DNA of 64,000 nt from Umezawaea sp042738955 (GTDB taxonomy: Bacteria; Actinomycetota; Actinomycetes; Mycobacteriales; Pseudonocardiaceae): positions 6,457 to 70,456 of the forward strand of contig NZ_JBHYHC010000048.1 in assembly GCF_042738955.1 (NCBI RefSeq). The letters run 5' to 3'. This document shows, one piece after another, positions 15,344 through 23,114 of this stretch. Every line of letters starts with the position of its first letter. Position 1 is the stretch's first letter. The notes below the pieces were generated by a model that saw only the letters and a list, made by a program, of their open reading frames with translations, did not search any database and had not been told where the DNA came from. Made by a program: the position numbers and the translations under genes.

Positions 15344-16237
15344 ATGACGGAGTTGACGCTGCTGGACGGAGGTGTCGCGACCGAGCTCCAACGCCGCGGC
15401 CTCCAGGTCGCCGCGCCGTGGTGGACCACGAAGGCCGTGCTCACCGGCCGCAACCGCGACGTGCTGCGGGCGGTGCACGAGGACTACGTCGCCGCCGGGG
15501 CGCGGGTGATCACCGCGAACACCTTCCGCTGCAACCTGAGGTGCTTGCGCGCCAACGGGTTGGAGGACGCGGGCCTGGCGTGGATGACGCACGCGGCGGT
15601 CGGTGTGGCCACCGCGGTGCGCAACTCCTCGGGCGGGCGGGTGCGGGTCGCCGGTTCCGTCGCGCCGGTCGAGGACTGCTACCGGCCGGACCTCGTGCCA
15701 CCGGACGACGAACTGCGCGTGGAACACCGCTGGCTCGTGGTCGAGCTGCTGCGCGCCGGCGTGGACCTGATGCTGGTCGAGACGATGAACACGGCCCGCG
15801 AGGCGCGGATCGCCGTGGGGGAGGCGGTGGCCGCGGGCGCCGAGACGTGGGCGTCGTTCGTGTGCGGGCCGGACGCGCGGCTGCTGTCCGGCGAGCCGCT
15901 CTCGGAAGCGGCCAGGGCGGTGCTGGGGGAGGGGGCGTCGGCCGTGCTGGTCAACTGCGCCCGCCCCGAGGACGTCGACGCGTGCCTGGCGGTCCTCGGC
16001 GACGCGGCCCCGGTGCCGTTCGGCGCCTACCCGAACGTGGAGGACCGCTCCGAGCTGCCCCGGTGGGGCCACGTCGACCGCCACGTGCGCGCGGACGTCG
16101 TGCCCGAGGAGTTCGCGGAGCTGGTGGCGCGGTGGTGCGCCGAGTTCGGCGCGTCCCTGCTGGGCGGGTGCTGCGGCACCACCCCGGCGCACCTCGCCGC
16201 GGCCGCCGGGGTGGTGGCCGCGCAGCCCGCGGGCTGA
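15344..16237 (+). CDS. Homocysteine S-methyltransferase (cobalamin-independent, Zn)
   Basis: A 297-aa protein with the homocysteine-binding (S-methyl-trans) TIM barrel: N-terminal LLDGGVATELQRRG, ANTFRCN, and the three Zn-ligand cysteines C205 (VLVNCARP) and C276/C277 (LLGGCCGTTPAHL). It resembles MmuM/YagD-type enzymes, which methylate homocysteine from S-methylmethionine or SAM. GGAGGAG lies before ATG 15344. Last gene of the sulfur operon. With many SAM methyltransferases nearby, a cluster-dedicated methionine/SAM regeneration role is likely by inference. Confidence 0.92.
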   Translation: MTELTLLDGGVATELQRRGLQVAAPWWTTKAVLTGRNRDVLRAVHEDYVAAGARVITANTFRCNLRCLRANGLEDAGLAWMTHAAVGVATAVRNSSGGRVRVAGSVAPVEDCYRPDLVPPDDELRVEHRWLVVELLRAGVDLMLVETMNTAREARIAVGEAVAAGAETWASFVCGPDARLLSGEPLSEAARAVLGEGASAVLVNCARPEDVDACLAVLGDAAPVPFGAYPNVEDRSELPRWGHVDRHVRADVVPEEFAELVARWCAEFGASLLGGCCGTTPAHLAAAAGVVAAQPAG

Positions 16238-16282
16238 TCGACGCGACTACCATGGGCCGCTCGGGAACCGAGGGGGTCTGCG

Positions 16283-16933
16283 GTGTCGGTCAAACGCGAC
16301 TACGGCCAGTTCTGCGGCCTGGCGGGCGCGTTGAACGTGATCGGCGAGCGCTGGACGTTGCTGGTGGTGCGCGAGCTGCTGATCGGACCCACCCGGTTCA
16401 CCGAGCTGATCGAGAACCTGCCCGGCATCGGCCCGAACCTGCTGACCGAACGCCTGCGCGCGCTCGTCGAGAGCGGTGTCGTCGAACAGCAGCAGGTTCC
16501 CGGCGACGGACGGGCCCGCCAGTACGCGCTGACCCCGGTGGGGGAGCAGCTCGGCCCGCCGGTGCTCGCGCTCGCCGGGTGGGGCCTGCGGTTCCTGGGC
16601 GAGGAGGACGCGGCGGGCGCCACCCGCGCCAAGTGGGGCTTCCTCGCGGTGCAGGCGATGGTCCGCGAGGACCGCGTCCCGGACGAGGACGAGGTGTACG
16701 AGTTCCGGGTCGCCGAGCAGGTGTTCAGCATCGCCGTCGCGGGCGGCGCGGTGACGTTCGGCCGAGGCCCGGTGCCCTCGCCCGACCTGGCGGTGGAGTG
16801 CGACCCGGACACGTTCGTGCGCATCGGAGCCCGGATGCTGACCCCGTTGCAGGCGATCGCCTCGGGGGCGGTGAGGATCACCGGGTCGGACGCGGCCGCC
16901 GAGCGCTGCGTCCGGATGCTCGGGCTGTCCTGA
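16283..16933 (+). CDS. HxlR-family regulator with C-terminal SCP2-like domain (copy 2)
   Basis: A 216-aa paralogue of 9764..10456. The N-terminal winged helix (CGLAGALNVIGERWTLLVVRELL; LPGIGPNLLTERLRAL) is nearly colinear with the first copy, and both share the following WGLRFLG/WGLEFVG and KWGFLAVQAM/QWGFLAVEAM segments before a C-terminal SCP2-like domain ending in LTPLQAIASG...ITG. GTG at 16283 follows a GAGGGGG site. Two ligand-sensing HxlR regulators within 7 kb suggest each answers to an intermediate or to the final product. It could co-transcribe with the sulfur operon, whose stop is 45 nt upstream. Confidence 0.87.
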   Translation: MSVKRDYGQFCGLAGALNVIGERWTLLVVRELLIGPTRFTELIENLPGIGPNLLTERLRALVESGVVEQQQVPGDGRARQYALTPVGEQLGPPVLALAGWGLRFLGEEDAAGATRAKWGFLAVQAMVREDRVPDEDEVYEFRVAEQVFSIAVAGGAVTFGRGPVPSPDLAVECDPDTFVRIGARMLTPLQAIASGAVRITGSDAAAERCVRMLGLS

Positions 16934-17065
16934 CCAGGTCGCCGCTATTCGGGCAGTTTGGTTCACTTTCGTATAGCGCTTGAGTGGGCGTTCTACTACA
17001 GTCGCGACTGCGGGGCCCCGGTTCCGTGCTCTGATCGCCACGCGGCTGGAGGAGGTCGACGGAGG

Positions 17066-18787
17066 ATGTCCAGCACACCCCGCTACGGCGGGACCTTGCG
17101 ACTCGTGGGCCCCGGAGGGGTCGATCACATCGACACCGCGAGCGCCTACTACGCCACCTCGGCACAGATTCTGCGAGCGTTGTCCCGGCAGTTGTTCGCC
17201 TACCCCGCGTCCGCCGACCTGTCCGACCCGGCGGCCTCGTTCACCCCGGCGGCGGACCTCGCCACCGAGATCCCCACCCTGGACAACGGCGGGATCAGCG
17301 CCGACCTGAGGACGTACACGATCCGGCTGCGCGAGGGGGTCCGGTGGAACTCCTCGCCTCCGCGCGAGGTGACCGCGCACGACGTGGTCCGCGGGCTGAA
17401 GCGCCTGCCCAACCCCGTGGCGGGGGCAGGCGCGCTGCACTACTTCACCAGCACCATCGTCGGTTTCCGGGAGTACTGCGAGGCGTACCGCGCCGCGTTC
17501 GAGGGTCGTGAGGCGACTCCCGCGGCGATGGCGGAGTTCCAGGACTCGCACGACGTCGAGGGTATGACGGCGGCCGACGACAAGACGGTGGTGTTCCGGC
17601 TCATCAGGCCCGCCAACGACTTCCCGAACATCCTCGCGACCGGGTTCACCACGCCCGCGCCCGCGGAGTACGACGCGTACGTGCCCGACAGCCCGGAGTT
17701 CCGCCGCAACACGCTGTCCTGCGCGCCCTACCGGCTCACCGAGTACGGCGACCGCGGGCTGAAGATCGTCATGGAGCGCAACCCGGAGTGGCGCGCCGAG
17801 ACCGACCCGATCCGCAACCAGTACGTGGAGCGCATCGACATCACGGTGGGCAACGAGCCCGTCCCCGTGACGCAGGAGAAGATGGACCGCGGCGAGATCG
17901 ACCTGGCGTGGTCCTACACCGCGGTCTCGTGGGCGCGTCCCAAGGCGGGACAGGACGCGGCGCCGCGCAGCTACCCCGGTTTCGCGCTGAACCCGTACCT
18001 GGTGTTCAACCTGCGCAGCCCGAACCAGGGCGGCGCGATGGGGAACCTCACGGTGCGCAAGGCGATCGCCCACGCCGTGGACAAGGTCGCGATCGGCGAG
18101 ATCCTCGACGTGCTGGACGCGCCGAACACGCCGCTGCGCTCGGTGATCCCGGTCGGCAGCATCGGCCACCGCGACTTCGACCCGTACCCGACCCCCGACG
18201 ACCGCGGCGACCGGTCGAAGGCCCGGCGACTGCTGGTGGAAGCGGGCTACGGCGACGGCCTCACGCTCATCGCGGCGGTGCGCGAGATCGGCGTGCACCT
18301 CAAGGTGATGGAGTCGGTGGCGGCCGACCTCGCCGAGATCGGCATCAGCCTGGAGTGGCGCAAGTACACGCAGGCCGAGTACTACGGTTCGGCGCTGTCG
18401 GACCCGGAGGCGGGCAGGCGCGGTGACTGGGACATCGCCGAACCGGGGTTCACGCCGGACTGGTTCGGCAACAACGGCCGGGTGATCGTGCAGCCGCTGT
18501 TCCAGACCAACGACGTGCGGGGCACCACGAACTACGGCGGCTACAGCAGCGAGATCGTGGACGGACTGATCGAGCAGGCGTTGCAGGAGCCCGACCCCGC
18601 CAAGGCGGAGGAGCTGTGGCACCAGGTCGACGTCGAGGTGATGAAGGACCTGCCGATCGTGCCGATCCTCAACTTCGCCGCCATGACCTCGCGCTACCAC
18701 GGCAGGCGGGTGCGCAACGCGGTGCACGTGCCGCAGATCGAGTTCTTCGACATGACGAACCTGTGGCTGGACCCGCCGGAGGACTGA
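17066..18787 (+). CDS. Family 5 (peptide/nickel-type) solute-binding protein lacking a signal peptide
   Basis: A 573-aa SBP_bac_5 protein. It opens directly with the mature-protein motif YGGTLRLVGPGG, then IRLREGVRWNSS and HDVVRGLKRL, and later LTVRKAIAHAVDK, all standard for DppA/OppA-type receptors. In ordinary family members these follow a secretion signal with a lipobox Cys. Here none exists: ATG 17066 has GGAGGAGG just upstream, and the in-frame region before it (to 16958) shows no hydrophobic stretch or lipobox. No permease or ATPase genes are adjacent. It is therefore probably cytosolic and repurposed, for example binding or sequestering a peptide-like intermediate or product. A mis-placed start is the main alternative. 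Confidence 0.88.
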   Translation: MSSTPRYGGTLRLVGPGGVDHIDTASAYYATSAQILRALSRQLFAYPASADLSDPAASFTPAADLATEIPTLDNGGISADLRTYTIRLREGVRWNSSPPREVTAHDVVRGLKRLPNPVAGAGALHYFTSTIVGFREYCEAYRAAFEGREATPAAMAEFQDSHDVEGMTAADDKTVVFRLIRPANDFPNILATGFTTPAPAEYDAYVPDSPEFRRNTLSCAPYRLTEYGDRGLKIVMERNPEWRAETDPIRNQYVERIDITVGNEPVPVTQEKMDRGEIDLAWSYTAVSWARPKAGQDAAPRSYPGFALNPYLVFNLRSPNQGGAMGNLTVRKAIAHAVDKVAIGEILDVLDAPNTPLRSVIPVGSIGHRDFDPYPTPDDRGDRSKARRLLVEAGYGDGLTLIAAVREIGVHLKVMESVAADLAEIGISLEWRKYTQAEYYGSALSDPEAGRRGDWDIAEPGFTPDWFGNNGRVIVQPLFQTNDVRGTTNYGGYSSEIVDGLIEQALQEPDPAKAEELWHQVDVEVMKDLPIVPILNFAAMTSRYHGRRVRNAVHVPQIEFFDMTNLWLDPPED

Positions 18788-18815
18788 CGGCCTCGCACCG
18801 GGAGCCGGGCCGCGT

Positions 18816-18832
18816 CCGTCCTCCGTGGACGG
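18816..18832. terminator. Weak hairpin between convergent genes
   Basis: CCGTCC (18816-18821) can pair with GGACGG (18827-18832) around a 5-nt loop in the 67-bp gap between the solute-binding protein gene (+) and the methyltransferase gene (-). No U-run on either strand. Placement between convergent stops supports a bidirectional terminator role, but the stem is short. Confidence 0.3.
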
Positions 18833-18854
18833 TTCCGCGGTCCGGTTCCCGCTG

Positions 18855-19712
18855 TCAGGCGGGTTTCGCGCCCGCGGCGATCAGCACCTCGCCGCCCAGG
18901 CGCACGGGCCCGCTGGGGAACTCCCGCGCCAGCGTGGCGATCCCGTCCTCCCGCATCGCCGCGCGCGCCTCCTCCGGCATCCGTTCGAGGTTGCGCATCA
19001 TCGGACCCATCGTCTCCTCGAACATCCGCCAGCACGCCTCGGGGCTGTCGATCTCGATGATGGTGGTGGTGAAGGTGTCGACCGCCACGCCGGTGAAGCC
19101 CGCCTCGCGGAACAGGGCCGCGAGGTGCTCCGGGTCGGAGAGCGACACCGGGCCGGGCCTGCCGCTCGCGGCGGGCGGTGGCGTCGGCGCGTGCCGGGAG
19201 ATGACCGCCGAGCTGATCCGGAACGCCATGCAGTGCTCGGGTGAGCCGAGCGTCGTCGCGACCATCCGGCCACGCGGCTTGAGCGCGGTGTGGACGGCCC
19301 TGAGCGCCGCCACCGGCTCCGGCATGTACTGCAGGCCGACCCGGCAGGTGGCGAGGTCGAACGAGTTCGGTGGCACGCCCAACTCGGCCTCGTTGGGGAT
19401 CACGCGGAACTCCACACCGGGCACGTCGTGCCGTTCCGCCCACGCGCGGGCGTTCTCGACCATGTCCGGGGACAGGTCGAGCCCGAGCACGTGGCCGCCG
19501 GGGGTGACCCGTTCGGCCAGCGCGCACGACGGGTTGCCGATCCCGCACGCCAGGTCGAGCACGCGCTCGGTCGGCGCGGGCCGGGCGGCGGCGAGCAGGC
19601 GCGGCGTCATCCGGCCGTCCGGCGCGTCGAGGTTGGCGCGGTAGCTCAGCCAGCCGGGGGCGGACAGCGCCCACTCCCGCCGCTGCTGTTCGCGGGTGGC
19701 TTCCACGTCCAT
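18855..19712 (-). CDS. Class I SAM-dependent methyltransferase
   Basis: A 285-aa Methyltransf_11/25-type enzyme. Motif I is VLDLACGIGNPSCALAE, ribose-binding acid LGLDLSPDMVENAR, and motif II FDLATCRVGLQYMPEP. A C-terminal variable lid (about 165-285) resembles UbiE-like small-molecule methyltransferases. ATG has GGAGGATCGGC upstream. Promoter DNA must lie in the 53-bp gap to the acetyltransferase gene, which is notably A/T-rich (TTTTTATACTAC on the plus strand), unless it is read through from the operon upstream. Substrate unknown. Confidence 0.87.
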   Translation of the reverse strand: MDVEATREQQRREWALSAPGWLSYRANLDAPDGRMTPRLLAAARPAPTERVLDLACGIGNPSCALAERVTPGGHVLGLDLSPDMVENARAWAERHDVPGVEFRVIPNEAELGVPPNSFDLATCRVGLQYMPEPVAALRAVHTALKPRGRMVATTLGSPEHCMAFRISSAVISRHAPTPPPAASGRPGPVSLSDPEHLAALFREAGFTGVAVDTFTTTIIEIDSPEACWRMFEETMGPMMRNLERMPEEARAAMREDGIATLAREFPSGPVRLGGEVLIAAGAKPA

Positions 19713-19765
19713 GCCGATCCTCCGCTCACTCGGGATTCACTATCTGTTTTTATACTACAAAGGCG

Positions 19766-20269
19766 TCAGAGGAGGAGCTGGAACAGCAGGCAGTCCACGT
19801 ACCGGCCGTCGATCTCCACCACCTCGGGCAGGTGGCCGACCTGCTGGAAGCCGAAGCGCTTGGCGAACGCGACGCTGGCCTCGTTGATCGCCCACACCCG
19901 GTTGACCAGCGCGTGGAACCCGCGCCGCCGAGCCTCCTCGATCATGAACGTGCGCAGCGCGCCGCCCACGCCCCGCCCGCGGGCCTCCCGCCGCACGTAG
20001 GTCGAGAAGCCCGCGGTGCGCCGGAAGCACGGCTTCCGGTCGTAGTGGGTGAGCACCATCCAGCCGTCCACCCGGCCCGCCTCCTCGGCCACGAACACCC
20101 CGTGCGGCCAGGTGTGCCGCAGCAGCCACGCGTGCCGGTCGTCCTCGGCCACGTCGCTGAGGTCGCAGGTGGCCACGCGGTCGTGCACGGCCTGGTTGTA
20201 GATGTGCGTGATCGCCGGGACGTCCTCGGTCCCGGCGGCGCGGACGCGGCCGTGGAAGCGGGCCGTCAC
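19766..20269 (-). CDS. GNAT acetyltransferase, phosphinothricin-acetyltransferase-like
   Basis: A 167-aa GNAT enzyme. The start is set at GTG 20269 because it overlaps the stop of the sulfotransferase gene (GTGA) and yields the standard N-terminus VRAAGTEDVPAITHIYNQAV, matching the PAT/Bar subgroup. The acetyl-CoA loop is visible as RREARGRGVGGALRTFMIE, followed by VWAINEASVAFAKRFGFQQVG. PAT-like enzymes N-acetylate amino-acid-like toxins. In a biosynthetic locus this could be self-protection or a protecting-group step, and a coupled hydrolase (21039..22397) could reverse it. The exact acceptor is unknown. Confidence 0.85.
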   Translation of the reverse strand: MTARFHGRVRAAGTEDVPAITHIYNQAVHDRVATCDLSDVAEDDRHAWLLRHTWPHGVFVAEEAGRVDGWMVLTHYDRKPCFRRTAGFSTYVRREARGRGVGGALRTFMIEEARRRGFHALVNRVWAINEASVAFAKRFGFQQVGHLPEVVEIDGRYVDCLLFQLLL

Positions 20270-21042
20270 GGGCGCCGGTCCGGCGCCAACGCCTCCGGCA
20301 GTCGCAGGAAGTCCCGGTAGAGGTCCACGCACTCGGCGACGTGGGCGCGCATCCCGTCACGGGCGGGGAACTCCTCCGACGACGGCGGCGGTCGGAGCTC
20401 CGGTTCGAACCCGGTGCTGGTGAGCACCTGCTCGTACCAGTGCCGCTGCGCGCCGCCGAGCTGCCCCAGGTCGAGGTCGCCGCGGCTCGGCCAGCTCAGC
20501 ATCCTCGGCGTGAACTCGACGCCGACCGCGCGGCACAGCGCGGGCAGCACCGAGCCGGGATCGCCGCGCAGCAGGTCGAAGTCGACGACGACGTGCGGGA
20601 CGGCGTGCTCGCGGGCGGTGGCGAGCGCGCCCAGGAGGTCGTGCCAACCGGACTCCCGGTGCGGGAACCACGGCTCGTCGCCCGCCCGGTCCCGCTGCCG
20701 CGCCCGCGAGAGGATCGCCCGTCGCGGGTCGCGCAGCAGGAACACCAGCGGAAGGGTCGCGAGCCCCATCAGGTCGGGGAGGTGCCCGCGGGCCTGGAAC
20801 GTCATCTCCTTGACGACCAGGCCGGTCCCGCCGGGGGAGTCGTCGTCGAGCGACTTCGCCAGCGCGGTGCGCACGGAGTCGAGGCCCGCGCCCGCGTGGT
20901 AGACGAGGTCGAACGGCTCGTGGCAGTACCAGCGGAACCGGTCGTGGCGCCAGAACGAGCGGGCGAGCGCCGTCGACCCGCAGCGCGGCGGCGACACGAT
21001 CACGAGCACCGGGTCGTGCCCACCGTCGACGAGTCCGGTCAT
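20266..21042 (-). CDS. PAPS-dependent sulfotransferase
   Basis: A 258-aa sulfotransferase. The 5'-phosphosulfate loop PPRCGSTALARSF lies near the N-terminus and the 3'-phosphate motif FLLRDPRRAILSR about 80 residues on, both standard. It starts at ATG 21042, overlapping the stop of the M20 peptidase gene (ATGA), and its own stop overlaps the acetyltransferase start (GTGA), so the three proteins are made together. It probably sulfates a pathway metabolite. PAPS could be boosted by the APS kinase encoded at 40720..41274, though that gene is 20 kb away. Confidence 0.88.
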   Translation of the reverse strand: MTGLVDGGHDPVLVIVSPPRCGSTALARSFWRHDRFRWYCHEPFDLVYHAGAGLDSVRTALAKSLDDDSPGGTGLVVKEMTFQARGHLPDLMGLATLPLVFLLRDPRRAILSRARQRDRAGDEPWFPHRESGWHDLLGALATAREHAVPHVVVDFDLLRGDPGSVLPALCRAVGVEFTPRMLSWPSRGDLDLGQLGGAQRHWYEQVLTSTGFEPELRPPPSSEEFPARDGMRAHVAECVDLYRDFLRLPEALAPDRRP

Positions 21043-22397
21043 GCCACCCTCCCGTTCTGCGCGAGCACCTCGACCAAGCGCGCGGACGTGCGGATCCCCT
21101 GCAGGTAAAGGGAGATCTTCATGGTCTCGTTCGGCCCGTGGTGGTTCTGGTCCGCGGGTGCGAGCGGCACCATGAACGCGGGCAGGCCGAGCAGCCGGGT
21201 GAACACCCAGTCCGGTGTGGTGCCCGCGAGGCTCGGCACGCGCACCGGTTCGCGGCCCGTGGTGTCCGCGAGGGCCCGCGCCACCAGGTCGGCGTACGGG
21301 TGGTCCAGCGGTGTCCGAGAGGGTGGTTGGGCGAACAGCTCGACCACGTCGACGCCGTACCCGCGGGCGAACGCGCGGATGGACTCGAACACCGCGTCGG
21401 GGTCCTGGGCGGAGACCAGGCGCACGTCGGCCTTGGCGGTGGCGGTCGAGGGGATGACACCGCGCACGCCCTCGCCCGTGTAGCCGCCGGTGATGCCGGA
21501 GACGGTGAAGCACGGCCTGCACAGCAACCGCTCGTAGTGGGACTCGCCGAACTCCGCGGGCAGCGAGGCCGTGCCGGTCCGCGCGCGGAACTCCACCGGG
21601 TCGAACTCCATCGCGGCCAGCGCGCGCCTCTCGGTGTCGGTGAGCACGTCGATGCCGTCGTCGACGCCCGGCGCGAGCAGGTCGCCGTTCGGCGCCACCA
21701 GGTCGGCGAGCAACCGCGCCAGCGCCAGCACCGGGTTGGCCACGACACCGCCGAAGTTGCCCGAGTGCAACGGGCCGCCAGGGCGGGTGGCGGTCAGCTC
21801 CAGCGCGAGGCCACCCCGCGCGCCGAACAGCACCGCGGGCCGGTCGCCGGGCAGCATCGGCCCGTCCGAGTAGACGCACAGGTCGGCGGCCAGCTCGTCC
21901 CGGTTGCGCAGGACGAACTCGGGCAGGGTCGGACTCCCGCGCTCCTCCTCGCCGTCGAGGACCACCTTCACCCGGATCGGCAGACCGCCCGCTTCCCGTT
22001 GCCACCACTGGAACGCGTTGAGGTGCGAGAGGAACTGGCCCTTGTTGTCCCCGGCGCCACGCCCGTGCACGCGGTCACCGCGCACCACCGGGTCGAACGG
22101 GTCGGTGTCCCAGCCTTGCTGCCCGGACACCGGGAACACGTCGTAGTGCCCGTAGGTCAACAGCGTGAACGGCGCGTCGCGCGGCCCACCGGACGCGAAC
22201 ACCACGGGATGGCCCTCGGTGTCCTCGACCCGCACGTCGAGCCCGGCCTCGGCGCACTTCGCGGCGCACCGGTCCGCCATCGTCCGCATCGCCGGGCCGC
22301 CGTCCTCGGCGACGGCGGGGATCCGGACGAACTCCAGCAGTTCCTCGACCAGCCGGTCGCGCCGTCCGGTCAGGTACGCCGCGAGGTCCTTCGTCAT
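21039..22397 (-). CDS. M20-family metallopeptidase (dipeptidase/deacylase type)
   Basis: A 452-aa di-zinc hydrolase. Metal-site motifs are clear: YGHYDVFPV (His and Asp), HGRGAGDNKGQ (bridging Asp), LDGEEERGSP (catalytic Glu pair), CVYSDGP (Asp), and a late NHHGPNE (His). The dimerisation domain occupies about 190-340. M20 enzymes cleave dipeptides or remove acyl groups from amino acids. No signal peptide, so cytosolic. It heads the peptidase-sulfotransferase-acetyltransferase operon; a deacylase partner of the acetyltransferase, or removal of a carrier amino acid, are both plausible. ATG 22397 is chosen at the natural M20 N-terminus; upstream codons look like non-coding extension. Confidence 0.9.
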   Translation of the reverse strand: MTKDLAAYLTGRRDRLVEELLEFVRIPAVAEDGGPAMRTMADRCAAKCAEAGLDVRVEDTEGHPVVFASGGPRDAPFTLLTYGHYDVFPVSGQQGWDTDPFDPVVRGDRVHGRGAGDNKGQFLSHLNAFQWWQREAGGLPIRVKVVLDGEEERGSPTLPEFVLRNRDELAADLCVYSDGPMLPGDRPAVLFGARGGLALELTATRPGGPLHSGNFGGVVANPVLALARLLADLVAPNGDLLAPGVDDGIDVLTDTERRALAAMEFDPVEFRARTGTASLPAEFGESHYERLLCRPCFTVSGITGGYTGEGVRGVIPSTATAKADVRLVSAQDPDAVFESIRAFARGYGVDVVELFAQPPSRTPLDHPYADLVARALADTTGREPVRVPSLAGTTPDWVFTRLLGLPAFMVPLAPADQNHHGPNETMKISLYLQGIRTSARLVEVLAQNGRVA

Positions 22398-22465
22398 CCT
22401 GCCCACCGCTCTTCCGCGTGACGCCGCCACCGGGACGGGGACTGGTGCGCGGCCCGGGATCTGCG

Positions 22466-23104
22466 ATGATCGAGTGCGTGGTGCCGGACCTCGCGCAGTA
22501 CCTCGCGGTGGTGACGCTCGTGGTCGTGGCACCCGGACCCGACTTCGCGCTGATCGTGCGGAGCTGCGTCCAACACGGGCGCGAGGCCGGGCTGCGCGCG
22601 GCCTTGGGCGTGGTGAGCGGGCTGGTCGCGCAGGGCCTCGCGGTGGCGGCGGGGCTCGCGACGCTGGTCGCCGGGTCCGTGCTCGCGTTCACCGTGCTCA
22701 AGACGGCCGGGGCGGCGTACCTCGCCTACCTGGGCGTGCAGGCGCTGCGGGCCGCGCTGGCCACCACCGAGCCCGCGTCCGGTCTGCCGGAGGACGTGGT
22801 GCGGCGACGCGTGTTCTGGCAGGGCTTCCTGTCCAACGTCACCAACCCCAAGGTGCTGGTGTTCTACCTGGCGCTGCTGCCGCAGTTCGTCGACCCGTCC
22901 GGATCGGCGGCACGGCAGGTGGTCCTGCTCGCGCTGGTGCACGCCGCCGTCGGGCTGGCGTGGGCCGTGCTGGTCGTCGCGCTGGTGGACCGGATGTCGC
23001 GGTGGCTCGCGACGCCGTGGGTGAACAGGGTGCTGCTCGTCGCCACCGGCGTGGCGCTGATCGGGTTCGGCGCCGCGCTGCTGGTGGTGGACCGGGTCGT
23101 GTGA
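22466..23104 (+). CDS. LysE/RhtB-family amino-acid exporter
   Basis: A 212-aa membrane protein with about six helices and the family signature VVAPGPDFALIVRSCVQHGREAGLRAALGV at the N-terminus (read as VAPGPDF plus G-x3-G-x4-ALG), and the conserved QGFLSNVTNPKVLVFYLALLPQFV segment. Family members export amino acids or derivatives such as homoserine lactones. It is divergent from the M20 operon with only 68 bp between starts and converges on the methyltransferase 23115..24140. No clear ribosome-binding site; GTG codons at 22478 or 22481 are equally possible starts. It may export an amino-acid-like product or relieve precursor overflow. Confidence 0.87.
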   Translation: MIECVVPDLAQYLAVVTLVVVAPGPDFALIVRSCVQHGREAGLRAALGVVSGLVAQGLAVAAGLATLVAGSVLAFTVLKTAGAAYLAYLGVQALRAALATTEPASGLPEDVVRRRVFWQGFLSNVTNPKVLVFYLALLPQFVDPSGSAARQVVLLALVHAAVGLAWAVLVVALVDRMSRWLATPWVNRVLLVATGVALIGFGAALLVVDRVV

Positions 23105-23114
23105 CGGCGTCCCG

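Noticed and set aside
16951..17002. Several hexamers resembling -35/-10 elements before the solute-binding protein gene (TTGGTT, TTCACT, TATAGC, TTGAGT, TACAGT)
   Set aside because: No pair has a spacing of 16-18 nt, so no promoter is called although the A/T-rich patch probably contains one.
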